From Tetraselmis striata (Eukaryota; Chlorophyta; Chlorodendrophyceae; Chlorodendrales; Chlorodendraceae), in contig VCJN01000238.1 of the NCBI GenBank assembly GCA_006384855.1, forward strand, positions 62,001 to 126,000: a stretch of 64,000 nt of DNA. Reading direction: 5' to 3'. Both the position numbers and the translations under genes were made by a program. Numbering within the stretch: position 1 is the stretch's first letter; each line of letters starts with the position of its first letter. Below, piece after piece: positions 1 through 10,596 of this stretch. Under the pieces are notes generated by a model. It was given only the letters and a program-made list of their open reading frames with translations. It searched no databases and had not been told where the DNA came from.

Positions 1-539
1 ATTTGTCCGTATGAATCACATCTCTTGTCATGCGTTAGCGTTGTCGACGTGGCAGCCCGCGGTGCGCGAACGGTAGATGATGACAAGGATTATCTGATGA
101 CGCGATGTCCGTATGATATGCCTCTAACCCCCGTAGCCCTGGATCTGTCATCACCTGCTATCACCGATAGAGCGATATCTCATGCACCTCTAAAACAGGT
201 TGTCGCAAGCCATCGATAGCCCCATACCGATACGGTACAAATATGGTAGACGAGCAGTATTTTAGGACAATTCTCCGAGGTGACACGCGGGACGGGTGGG
301 CCAGTGCGTACTTTACGCGCATGCAACGTGCTATCACTGTCATCGCGATGGGGCGCAACCGTTTGCATGTTACATGAGCTAGCTGCAAAGGGCGATCAGG
401 AAACGATAGGGCGATAGGGCGCATTAACCGGATGAACCTGTATTTTACTGTGCCTCGATACGATTATCGCTATCACTATGTATCGATGATATCGCAGTTC
501 GGAAGAACCCCCCTGAGTCTTACAGTACAGTGACACGAG

Positions 540-553
540 GCCCTGTAGTGAAC

Positions 554-584
<31 letters not shown>

Positions 585-690
585 ACCTCTCTAGTTCACA
601 ACAGGCCTGGGTTCACACGAGGCATGTTCACTACAGGTCTCCAAAATGAAAGCCCTGTAGTGAACCGTTCACTACACGGCTGTTCTGTTC
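540..690. repeat. C-run with TTCACTACAGG-type short repeats
   Basis: A perfect run of 28 C (557–584) is flanked on both sides by variants of the short word TTCACTACAGG or its complement (near 546, 592, 611, 628, 656 and 668). The same word and C-run combination recurs at 1896–2060. No coding potential is seen. Confidence 0.75.
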
Positions 691-1397
691 AAAAGCAGAG
701 GGATGTGAGAACGATATATCACATTGTTGTGCCAGCCACATAAGGGCGAAAGTAGATGTGAGTGGCATAGGGATTCCTAACGACTTCAAGATGGGCGGCT
801 TGAAAAATTCTCGGATGTTAGCTTGGCGAGTAGCGGTTGTGGTGTGCATGCGGTTTAGAGACTTGCGAAGACTATCAGCCATAAACACACCACTGCATGC
901 ACTATTAGTGTTTATAGCTTGGTCCACTAACTCACTATGCTCAGTCTGCAACAAAGGGTGGATGTGCGACAGTCTCCACATGATAGAGACTCAAACACAA
1001 ACAAAGGCGGTGTGCAGTGGTGGTGCAAAGGCGAGAGGCTATTACGGTGTTTTGACGATACAAAGATATTATTGGTTACAAGGTTGTCACCACCCGCTGC
1101 TATATATGCTACTGTGGGCGTCAGCACTGATCGTCAGACCATGCTGACATATAGCAGCACACTCACTGCAAAGAGCGTCACCTTGGAGAGACGAACATAA
1201 GGCCTAACGTCGGCCTAGTCATCGTATGGCATTGTATGTTACATACATATAACAATACTGGCTGAAAATCATCAGCAGCCTCGGGTACGGAGTATCCCCC
1301 GAGGTACAACACAAGTGCGTGCGGCATCCGCACACCAGTACTGGTATTATGCCAAAGGTAGCTCAGGACAAGTTACAAAACATTGTAACTGTCAAAG
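631..1397 (-). mobile_element. LTR-retrotransposon end (LTR-like repeat plus adjoining internal sequence)
   Basis: Positions 985–1397 are clearly related to 57,265–57,737, where the same sequence borders a Ty3/Gypsy RNase H fragment, so this is probably an LTR or LTR fragment of that family. Shared blocks include the segment with GATAGAGACTC at the left and CAGGACAAGTTACA near the right end. Read on the minus strand, the LTR-like part is followed by an open frame of 116 codons (981 down to 631) starting near the LTR edge. It could be the start of a gag-like protein, but I recognise no domain in it. The gypsy assignment rests on the second copy. The boundaries are approximate. Confidence 0.5.
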
Positions 1398-2540
1398 ATG
1401 CGCCGCCTCATACGCGCCCGGCACATGTCGTGCAGCGTAGGTTGCTGCACCCAGTCGTGTTGCACTCGTTGAGCTGAGGCGGGCCGATCGCCCCCTGCAC
1501 CTTGCAATGAAGCTCACCATACGAGCAGGCGTTGCTCCCCTGCTCCATGGCAGCAGGTCCCTTCACGCCGCACGGCTGCGCACTACAGCAACATACCGTG
1601 CTGATGGTAGAGGCGCCGTCACTGAATAGCATTGTTGTGCCAGCGAAGAAAAACGCGGCCCGCGGCCCCTCGATTCGCCCGCCGCATGTCGCCGTGCGTG
1701 CCGTAAACACCCGTGTGCGGCCACGTTGATCCGCGTCCGCGCCGCACAAATCTCTGTACTAGAGCACAAGGTACATTAAAATGGTAACACGCGCGCCGCG
1801 AAGAACGTCGTTGGTGGGGCTCCAGATGTCCAACGGCAGCGCCAATACTGCGAAAAGTACTGTATATACACTACACCCCTGGATTTTTGCCACTTCCCCC
1901 CCCCCCCCCCCCCCCCCCCGGCCGGTCACTACTTGAATGGTTCACTATAGGCATGGGTTCACTACATGCCTCTCTTAACACCTGAACCCCCCCCCCCCCC
2001 CCCCCCCGGTCACTATAGGCATTCGTTCACTACAGCGCATGTTCACTAAATGCCTCGTGTCAGTATATCGCAGATGAAGGTTCCGGCATTTTGCTTTATG
2101 TCTATACTGTACATCAAGTCGGCTGCCCAACCCAGCAGGGCTTTCCGCAACTAAGGATTATATATCTGCCGCCGTAGAGACGCTGCGCAAGGGTTTTCAC
2201 TGTTGCCATCATAAAGGTAAAAAGTAAAGTTCGCCCCGGGACGTCGGCCGAAGCCGCCCCAGCACTTGACCTCTTGCGCCAACCGCAGTCGTAGTCTGGC
2301 ATAGCCCGTAAACAATCGCCTCATTCTAACCCCGAAGGCCTAATGCATCAACCGGGGAAGCCCAGGACACGCCAGGACATCTGACATTGCCGATAATTTA
2401 TCGGCAAGGAATCGATACATGTACCCAGACCTCTCGCGTACGAGACAGCCGCTCAACCGAGCGGACAAGGGATGTACACATCATAGCGACTATCGTCAGT
2501 CCTGTCCGCCCGGGGGTGAACAATAGGTACATGTACTAGT
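1398..2540. other. Gene-free repeat-rich spacer
   Basis: No convincing gene is present. Two C-runs (1896–1919 and 1987–2007) sit among GGTTCACTAYAGGC-like words spread from about 1923 to 2055. The remaining sequence has only short, compositionally random open frames. Confidence 0.5.
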
Positions 2541-2660
2541 GTGAATTACAAAAAGGGCAGTAACAAATCCACCTACTGCTAAAAGTAGTACTAGAAAATC
2601 AACACATCAAGCCGCCTAAAAACGGCCCGCATCCCGCATGAGGCGGGATGGATGAGTGAT
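2541..2660 (-). repeat. Conserved 3' tail of the LINE family with three hairpins
   Basis: This tail can form three small hairpins: CTACT/AGTAG at 2573–2588, GCCGC/GCGGC-like at 2611–2626, and a strong CATCCCGC/GCGGGATG hairpin at 2630–2650. The copy at 18,334 keeps all three, and the divergent copy at 6662 keeps the first two with altered stem sequence. In LINEs such tails serve as the template-recognition site of the reverse transcriptase; this role is inferred here. Confidence 0.55.
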
Positions 2661-5600
2661 GCGCACACGGTTCAAAGTATGGGCCACGCGTGCACGTGTG
2701 TGTGTGGGTGATCCTCGGACGTGCTGTGCGGCTTCAGCAACGGGATGGCAGACGAATCTGCGCCGTCTGATGAGGCAGCGAGCGCGCTCTCGAGCGGCCA
2801 CCAAGCTTAGGACCCCGAGGAAATCTCTTGCGAGCAGGGCCTCCTGGTGAGCCCGGGTGATGCACCGAGTGCCCCGCGATGAGAGGGCACCCCGATCCGC
2901 AGCCAAGCATGCGATACCGCGCACTGTGCGGCGCACCCCCTTGCTCACCTCACACACTGTGCCGAAGACCATGCCCGTGTACTCCGACATGTCGAGGATA
3001 TCTTGAAGAGGACCCTTCTGTCCGGGCTCCGTGTTGTGCCACGCCGCATCTCGCGCTGCCAACCCCCGTTGTTTGTCGCCCAACAGGAGCGCTCAAACCG
3101 ATCCACAGCTGTGGCCCGGGGCACTGCAATGCACTTGACCCCGTACCGCAAAGTCTTGAACTCCAGCCGCGTGGACTTCAAGCTCCGGGGATCATAGCTC
3201 CCGGTCACGACGTTGAACGCCGGAAGTGAGAGCTCTGCGTCCGGCACAAGGTCCTTGAGTTCATCCATGGGTACGGTGTTGCCTATCTAGAGGCACTGCC
3301 TGCTGGAACAAGTCATCCACCTTTCGCCGTACAGCGATACCTAGGTCGTGAACACAGTGATATCGCGGAAGGCATCTGCGATAGCGTCGTGTTGTACACG
3401 CCAGTGAGCGTCTCCAGGCGCCGGGAGATTCATGAGCGCGTCGCCGTATAGGTCAACAGTGACGGGGTTGTGCTCCGTCGAGGGCAGAATGATATGGCTT
3501 CCAACCACCGGGGCCAAGCACGGGCTAGGCAGAAAGAAGTACCCGGCAGCGACCTCCCGCAGCTCATGCGGAGTCATGACCGTCCGCGCGGTGGAGATGG
3601 CCATTGTCCACATGCCTGACGCCGCGTCGAGCTGGTTGAACAAGTTCCGTTCCCTACATGTGACAAAGAGAGCGCACACCTCATTTCGAAGCCGAGAGTT
3701 GTTGGCCTGGTCTAGAAATGCCGTCAGCTCCTTTTGCGAGCCCGACGCAGCCTCCACTTCCCGCTCCATCACGCGCGCATCTGCGTCGCCAAGGTGGCCA
3801 GCAGTAGCCGCTTGGAGGCGGCCCCACGCCTCGCGCATCTCCGCGGCGTAGCTGTCCGACCCATGAGCATCGTTGCTGAGGAAGTGGTCATACTGGCGGG
3901 CGGAAGAAGTTGCGTTGAAGCTGCCTCGGCCAAGTACGGATTGAGTTGCACGTTGCTCCACCACCACGCACGACCCCTCCCCCCCGGCCCCGCCCGCGGC
4001 TCTAATCACGGCGCCATGCGCCCGAGTTGCCAGGGAATCTGCACGGCATGCCGTATGAAGTTGCTGCAACGAGCTCGTTGGGCACGATGCGGTGGCTTGA
4101 GGAGTACCGCCTAGAGGTGTCGGTCTTCACAAGGTGAAGAATGTTTGTGGGTCAAAGAAACAAGGAGTGGGGGTGTTGGTGCCAGAGTTCCTAGTAAGGA
4201 ACCTTGGGAGGATGGCATTCATGCAACCGAGAAAGGCGGCATCAGGAACGGTAGCCATGCGGCGGATGCCAGCTCCCTTCAACCAAGTGGGGAGGTGAAG
4301 TCTGCTGCGCGCCCTAGCCACTGCTTCCTCGCTTAAAGTAGCCACCTCCGTTGCCATGGGGTCGGGGTCGTGCAAAAGCTCCGCCAGGAAATCGGTGACC
4401 ACCGGATTGGTGTCGGTGCCGTACGTGGAGGGATCAAAAGAAACCCCTAGCACCCGCTCGACCGCCGCGAGGACGGTGGCATCCACCGCCTCCGCAAAGG
4501 CCTCCACCTCGGACGGAAGACAATTGCGGAGCCAATACCCCGCCTTGTGTTGCATGCAATGCTTGAGCAGGGCCCATGCGTGGTGATGCAGAGCGTGGGT
4601 GTACCGATGACGGCTAGGCTTGGCAGATAGGAGCTTGCTTAGGCTAGCGTCCACCTCCTCTCGTCGTAGCTCCTCCGCCGTGCCGCGCATGTACGCCTGC
4701 ACATACTTTGGCAATCCGAGCGGCACGTTGAGGACCGCGATGCCGTGATGGCCATCTAGCTCGGGCCACTCGATGTCGGCCGGAGCCTCACGCCGCGCGG
4801 CCTCCATGTCTGCGATGTACGCCTATATCTTGTCGAAGCGTACTTCAAGCCCCACGGACGCCTTGATGGACGTGCGGAAGGCGTGAAGAGCCGGCCAAAC
4901 GTGCTCCGGAAGGTCCACCAGAAACCCATCATCGGCGTTGAAGTGCGCCGCCCCGTCAGTGACCTCCAACGTGATGTCACACTGATGCACCTCGGGGTGA
5001 ACCGCGACGCAAAAATAAGTCGTGGCCAACGGTGCGCCCTGTTGCACGCCGTCCTCCGACCGCAGAGGGGCGGACCGGTCGTCCACGACCGGATACGAAT
5101 CCGAGGAGAGGGAGGCTAGGAGCGCAGGGATGACATGGTGTAGTGGAGAGCAATCGATGTGGCGTTGGATGATGGTGCGGCGCCATGCCTCGGTGTATGC
5201 CTTGCGAAGGTCGGTGTGAACGATGACGGCACGTGGGCCAAGCTTCTCGGCGATGAGCCGGACGCCGTGGATGAGCATAGAGTCGCCCGCGGGAATGCCA
5301 ACGCCGAGCTGAGATGGAGCAAGCACCGACACGTATGCCTCCTTCATGTTGTCCACCACTGCCCGCTCCGCTACGCGCCGCTCCGCCTCCCCGACTGCCA
5401 CATGCCGCACGTCCGGGGCCCTCCCCTCGCCTAGCTTCTTGACATGTGCTACGAGCCTAGCAGAGGCGAAGAGCAGGTTGAACCACCCGGGCAGGCGACC
5501 TTGGAGGTACATGGAGGCAACCTCCGACATGGCGCGGACCGCCGCAGGCCCGGACGCCGGGGCGTATTCGCCCACCAAGCAGCGGAGATACTCGTTGCGC

Positions 5601-6212
5601 ATGCCAAAGGGCCCCGCCGCCACGTGCTGCTTGAGTTGCTGGTACGGCACGCGCATGTCCACCGTCATGGCGGCCTCGTCGACCGGAATGTCATCCGCGG
5701 CGTCTGGGATCGGGTGGCTACGGGATGGGTGCTTGTCGCGCAACTGGGCGAGGATAGCAGGATCGGATAGGTCGCCCGTACCCTTAGAAGACAGTCGGCC
5801 CGCCGCTCGGGAGAGCTCTCCGTCCTCCACCAACGCCACAACAGTGTCTGCGGTGCCAACGAGCAGCGCCGCAAAAAGATCGGCATCCGTTCGACGCTAG
5901 CTGGCGGGCATGTCCGGCGTAGAACGCCTCAGTGCGCACGTCGTCCCATGAGCGCACAAGTTCGGTCATGCACCTCTCCGCGAAAGCGCGGAAGCGCCAC
6001 GCCAAGGCTTGTTGCCGCCGCCGCCTGCCTCGGCTCGATCGGGGCCTTCAACAACAATTGCGGCAGCAAGTACTTCCACTTCAACGCCCTATCCAACACC
6101 ACGGGGTCATCGGCCTCCACCGCCGCCACCACCCGCTCATTCACGCAGCGTTGTGCCTCCGCCCACGCTTCTTAAAACTCAATAGGCACTGCCGTCTCCA
6201 TGGACATCTCCG
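2650..6212 (-). pseudogene. Reverse transcriptase polyprotein, broken
   Basis: This polyprotein would copy the element's RNA into DNA. Reverse-transcriptase motifs are visible in the segment 5839–4823: motif A as HTDLRKAY, motif B as GVQQGAPL and motif C as NADDGF, with the usual YADD tyrosine replaced by asparagine. Further downstream LHLPTWLKGAGIR fits the thumb region of LINE-type enzymes. The frame from 5839 to 2945 is the same throughout but carries in-frame stops (near 4823, 4127, 3341 and 3280). Frame changes occur near 6000, 5890 and 3080, and an extra stop lies near 6170. The C-terminal part (3268–2945) contains RLEFKTLRYG, an E-x-K pattern that could be the remains of a PD-(D/E)xK-type nuclease; that is inference. 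The copy cannot make an intact protein. Confidence 0.8.
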
Positions 6213-6660
6213 CCGGCATGTGACAGGTACAGGTACTGGTACCAGGTACGGGTAGCTGTGAGGATATATCCTATACCCTCACTAGCCCTAATCATCATAG
6301 CACATTAGGCGCGTATCGCGCGCCCGTCAGATGACGGGCTGCGCCCGCGCCCTGTCGGCCACATCCCGTCGCCTGATATATCAGGCACGGCGCGTGTCGG
6401 CCTGTATCAGACCATCACACACCATCACTAAGTGGAATAGCATTCACCACGCGCACCTTTTTTATTTCCTCACAGTAGCAGTAATTGCTATCTACCAGCA
6501 GTAGCTAGTACTACCGCAGTGATTACATGTGCTAGCTAGCTGCAACATCAAAGAAATCCATACATAACTCCAGAAGGCAATCCGATACCGTAGTGGTGGG
6601 CATATAAATGTTTTAAAGAGTTTACATTTATACCATGTGTACATATACACGTACTATTGG
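6213..6660. other. Spacer without genes
   Basis: No coding potential is seen. The stretch contains short TACAGGTAC-like repeats near 6225–6250 and a mixed AT-rich segment from 6420 onward. Confidence 0.4.
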
Positions 6661-6661
6661 T

Positions 6662-6785
6662 GTGAATTACAAAAAGCTAGTAACAAACTCACCCACCGCT
6701 TTTAATAAATCAAAGCGGTACAAAAATATCAACATAGCAAGCCGCCTATCAAAGCGGCCCGCAGCCCGCCGCACGAGGCTACTGG
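6662..6785 (-). repeat. Diverged copy of the LINE 3' tail
   Basis: It starts GTGAATTACAAAAAG and keeps the order of conserved blocks seen at 2541–2660: the AACAAA.TC.ACC block, the paired CCGCTTT/AAAGCGG stem, AGCCGCCTA and GCGGCCCGC. The sequence differs at many positions, including both sides of the first stem, which still pairs. No coding part is attached, so this is either a strongly 5'-truncated copy or a SINE using the same tail. Confidence 0.6.
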
Positions 6786-6979
6786 TTTGGATTACAAAAG
6801 CGTAAGCAACAAGAGACTACGGCGTAGTACAACGTTACGGGCAACTTGTATAAGGTCCGTTTCATACCACGGTCCGCGTGCCGCCCTAGCCGCGTGCCGC
6901 CCTAATACTCGTACTGGAGCGCGCCACGTCGACCGGGCCGCGGGGGCCATTATGAAAATTCGCGCACGCCCCCAACACC

Positions 6980-7040
6980 AAGGCGGCACGCGTGTACGGG
7001 GCATTTTTAAAAAAAATGCCCCATACACGCGTGCCGCCTT
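6980..7040. repeat. Near-perfect palindrome (hairpin)
   Basis: Arms of about 29 bases beginning AAGGCGGCACGCGTGTA pair across a short A/T centre with one mismatch. It lies inside the inverted-repeat element and shares the GGCGGCACGCG word with that element's ends. Confidence 0.8.
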
Positions 7041-7059
7041 GCTACCCTGAATTGCTACC

Positions 7060-7570
7060 TTGAATTTTGAGAGCGTTTATATGTTCCGGGGTGAGGTATA
7101 TCATTTACCGCTGCCGGAGCGGGCAATTGCTCTCAACCCGCACTTGCTCGCTCCACCCTCATGGTGTTCCCGCTCACCGTTTGCAAAGGACGGCGGGGAG
7201 GCGGCCAACCGTCCTCCCAAGATGCCTACGCCGCATTCAGACCGGGCCACTGCCCGCGATGTGAGGCGGTCACCCGCCATCCCGCGCGCTCGGGCATCTG
7301 GCGCAGCTGATCGCTCCCCAGTAGACCGTCTGGACGCCCGCTTAGGGCTCAGCCCAGACAGCCGTATGCAGCCTATCGAGGAGGCAGACCCTGAATTGTA
7401 GTGGGAGTCTGGAGGACGCGATGGCGAGGGAGGTTCCCACGAGGACGAAGCCCAACACAACGATGGGCTGCGCGACTGCTGCGTCACGGGGTGCAAAGTC
7501 GTGACGCTTATCGACTACGCCCGGTCGCAGCACCGCTGTCGCGAGTGCCAGGGGCACTTTCACGCCCTCC
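7060..7570 (+). pseudogene. Broken open frame with a C-terminal Cys/His cluster
   Basis: The frame stays open for 113 codons to a TAG at 7399–7401 and then continues in the same frame to a stop near 7570. Just before that stop the translation has CCVTGC and HRCRECQGHFHALL, a C-x3-C plus C-x2-C-x4-H pattern that looks like a zinc-binding cluster. Many DNA transposases end in such a cluster, and the frame lies inside an inverted-repeat element, so a transposase remnant is possible. The family is not recognised and the reading across the stop is uncertain. Confidence 0.3.
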
Positions 7571-7990
7571 TCGTCATCTGAGTCCCACTCGCCGTCGGAG
7601 TCCGAGTCCGGGTACGCGGTAGAGAACAGTAGTGCTAAAACGGGCGCCTCGGGGTGGGGGTGAAGACGGGGAGGACGCATTCTGGCGGGAGGTGGAGAGG
7701 CGGGCTGCGGGCGCGGGGGACATATGCACCGCGTTTCCGCCGCTGCGCGTATGTATGAAATGCTGTTTTTTGCGGCGGCACGCGTGCGCTTATTCGCCCA
7801 ATGCCACCGGCTACGTGGCAGCACGATATCGCGTATCGTTAGGGCGGCACGCGGCTAGGGCGGCACGCGAACCGTGGTATGAAACAAACCTAAAGCTGCC
7901 AGAAGCCCATGCGAGAATGAACACCGCCTCCGTCTTCATGTCTTGAGTCTTGTGGAGTTGGCGGTGCGACCCAAACCGTTGCGCACAGGC

Positions 7991-8520
7991 GCATGCGGAG
8001 TCATCACCGTGAAGTGCGGATCGACGGGCAAAGAAAGGTGCTGTGAAGCTGCCTCGGACGGTGCCGCGGGTGACTCGGGGATACGCGCCGGCGGTGGTGT
8101 GGCTGCGGGGATGGGGAGGGGAGGGGAGCGGGTGTGGTTGGGGAAAGGGGAGCGGAGGGGTGCGGCTTGGACCATGGCGGGCGGCGCGCATGCGGAGTCA
8201 TCATCACCGTGAAGTGCGGACCGACGGGCGAAGAAAGGTGCTGTGAAGCTGCCTCGGACGGTGTCGCGGGTGACTCGGGGATGCGCGCCGGCGGTGGTGT
8301 GGCTGCGGGGATGGGGAGGGGAGCGGGTGTGGTTGGGGAAAGGGGGGCGGAGGGGTGCGGCTTGGACCATGGCGGGCGGCGCGCATGCGGAGTCATCACC
8401 GTGAAGTGCGGACCGACGGGCGAAGATAGGTGCTGTAAAGCTGCCTCGGACGGTGCTGCGGGTGACTCGGGGATGCGCGCCGGCGGTGGTGTGGCTGCGG
8501 GGTTGGGGGCGGGGTTGGGG
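7991..8520. repeat. Tandem repeat, about 196-bp unit, 2.7 copies
   Basis: Copies of a G-rich unit begin at 7991, 8188 and 8383, each starting GCATGCGGAGTCATCA, with the third copy truncated near 8520. Units are very similar over the first 120 bases and vary in the G-rich second half. The long open frames on both strands here arise from the repeat and its composition. Confidence 0.85.
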
Positions 8521-9044
8521 CTTGGGCTGAGGGGTCGGGAGGGGGCTGTGGGCTGGGTGGGAATGACGCCGGCATCGGGCGTACTGCATAAAGTACTGCC
8601 AGAAATCGAAAAACCGGGACGACCACGGACAGCGCAGTCAACGCCTGCGGCTCCAGGCGGCATCGACCACGCGCCCGCTCGCGCCAGCGGCACGATCACA
8701 CCGTCTCCTGCGCCTCGGACGGCCTGGTGGCTTCCCGCCGTGACGCTTTGTCACGAGCATGTCCTCCGATCGCCCGCCCGCACCCGCTGCGCGGCGGGCG
8801 GCGGGCGGAGACGGGTCCCACCGTAGTTAACGGCAGAACTGCGCTTAACACTGGGAAAGTCGGCGGTGAAGTGTTTACTGGTTTGTCTTTTTGGTTACAG
8901 GGAGAGCGTCCAGAGAAGTGAGCGTCCAGGGAGTGTGTACCCTGTACTGGTCCTGGTAGGGTGTGTATCGTACGGTCATCATCTGACGGCGGTACTTTTA
9001 CCCTATGTACTATGACCGGCGGAACTTTTACGAGGCTATTACTG

Positions 9045-9083
9045 GTGAACTACCAAAAGGGCAGTAACAAATCCACCTACTGG
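9045..9083 (-). repeat. Short copy of the LINE 3' tail
   Basis: The sequence matches the first 38 bases of the tail at 2541, including the AAAAGGGCAGTAACAAATCC core. No adjoining LINE coding sequence remains. Confidence 0.6.
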
Positions 9084-9169
9084 CTACTGGCTACTGCTAC
9101 TGCTACTGGCCTGGCCTGGGGGTGCCTGGGGTGATGGGGGGTGTTCCGGCGCAGCCGTAGCGACAACTC

Positions 9170-9330
9170 AGCGTACGGGTACTAATTCGGCTAATAACGC
9201 CCCTGTGCAGGCTGCCACGATACGTACGGGTACTAATTCGTGTACTAATTCACCCCAGCGAGGGCTGACAGGCCGCCATTTCGGCGAGTTTTTAGTACGG
9301 GTACTAATTCGTGTACTAATTCGTCGAATT
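9170..9330. repeat. TACGGGTACTAATTCG repeat cluster
   Basis: The word TACGGGTACTAATTCG occurs three times (near 9174, 9222 and 9296). Twice it is followed at once by TGTACTAATTC. Its origin is unknown. Confidence 0.6.
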
Positions 9331-10596
9331 ACCTGGTATTGGCCAATCATCGTGCGCCAAAGATATGAAATAGAAGCCCGCCGTACAGTTCAGACCGTGG
9401 GATGCTGAATTAGTTTATACGGATCTTGGCATCGCGCTCAGCTGCCGTCAGATCCTCGCCTCGAACCTGACCGAAGCAGCGTCCCTGAGGGGCTAGTACG
9501 GGTACCAGAAGATAAGACGCCAGTTCCGAGCATCTATAAGATTAACGTCTAATCCCTAATCGCCTTCTGCTGCTTGCTCATGTAAATATATCCCTAATAG
9601 CATATACAACTACGGCAGATATAACATGGTCGCTACCTCTATGAGATACTTACTAAGGATTACACATATGGGGATAGACGTATGGATTCGTCGCTGCTGG
9701 AATGCTGGATAGATCGAGCCTGGGATGTATTGTATTATGGCAGCAACGGCGCAGCAGCACAACGTCTGCGGAATCATCGTCAACTCACACCCTCCGTACC
9801 GCGCAGAACGCGTGTCCGATCCCTGCCGCCCGTCATCTCTCGAGCTCGCGTGACTGTTATCGTAGCGCTGTCCTAGCTAGAAGTCGGTAGTTCGGTAGTG
9901 CTCCTGCTGCCGTGCCACGGCGGCCGCCCATGTCTCACCTCTGTATCGGGCCGGTGCTGAGCGTCTAAGAAATCTAGACAAGCCGTCATGGCAGCGTCCG
10001 TGTCCAGCGAGGCTCAGCAGCCCCGACCTGCGTGGAGTTTGCGGGCAGGAATCGAGGACCTTAACCTGAAGGCTGGCCATGCCCTCTAGGATTGGGCGCG
10101 CTCAAAGGTGGATTCGATTCCAAAGCGCGGCAAGGGAACAAAGAACTCAGTAGGTAAAGCCCGTCGCGCGAGAACGCAGGCCGCCGCCACATTTACTGCT
10201 GCGACTTGGCGCGACTGGGTTCTCTCGCCGCTCAATCCAGTGCTCTGGGTGATAGGTACGTTGCTGTTAAAACGAGGGTAACCTGACTCATCGTCTCGTG
10301 CATAGTCATACCTGAGGACAACAAGGGCAGCCATAGTTGTCCCGTAACATTGCACACCAAGGTATTTAACCGCATGACGCGCACTAAGTTAAAAAGCTAC
10401 GGGTACAGCGGCTGGTGTATCAGTAATATCATTCCCGGTAGCGAGCGAGGGGTTAACCTCTTCTGACAACGGCCAATCACTTGTGTATAAGTAATAACAT
10501 ATTCAACTGCAATCGCATACCGTTGTGGCCGGTGCCTGCACTCCATCCAGTAGGATGTATTTACTAAGATAAAGAATCCTGGCGTTGCTCTTGCAG
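9331..10596. other. Spacer without a supportable gene
   Basis: Only short frames with random composition are seen on both strands. A copy of the CGCCTTCTGCTGC..GCTCATGTAA word that also occurs near 18,730, 59,700 and 60,075 is present near 9560–9595. Confidence 0.35.

Larger units (their letters stand above)
2541..6212 (-). mobile_element. LINE-like non-LTR retrotransposon, decayed, nearly full coding length
   Basis: A single reverse-transcriptase-type polyprotein reads from about 6212 down to about 2650 on the minus strand. It is followed by a 3' tail (2541–2660) that recurs elsewhere in the window at 6662, 9045, 15,108/18,334 and 18,628. No long terminal repeats flank it. The coding strand has a few frameshifts and in-frame stops, so the copy is dead. 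The N-terminal side upstream of the reverse transcriptase is short (about 130 residues), and I see no apurinic-type endonuclease domain. A 5'-truncated relative sits at 18,334–18,597. Confidence 0.8.
6859..7885. mobile_element. DNA-transposon-like element bounded by about 46-bp inverted repeats
   Basis: The left end (6859–6904) and the right end (7839–7885) are inverted copies of each other with about one mismatch over 46 bases. Each end contains the doubled word CGCGTGCCGCCCTA. Weaker similarity continues outward for another 10–15 bases. Inside lie an almost perfect palindrome (6980–7040) and a broken open frame with a Cys/His cluster (7060–7570). Size and layout fit a deleted, non-autonomous DNA transposon. 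The superfamily cannot be told from the ends, and I see no certain target-site duplication. Confidence 0.6.

Noticed and set aside
1..540. Small frames at the left edge
   Set aside because: Overlapping frames on both strands with no protein-like composition and no splice context.
7936..8699. Long minus-strand open frames rich in Pro, Arg and His
   Set aside because: They come from the 196-bp tandem repeat; the same phrases recur once per unit and no domain is present.
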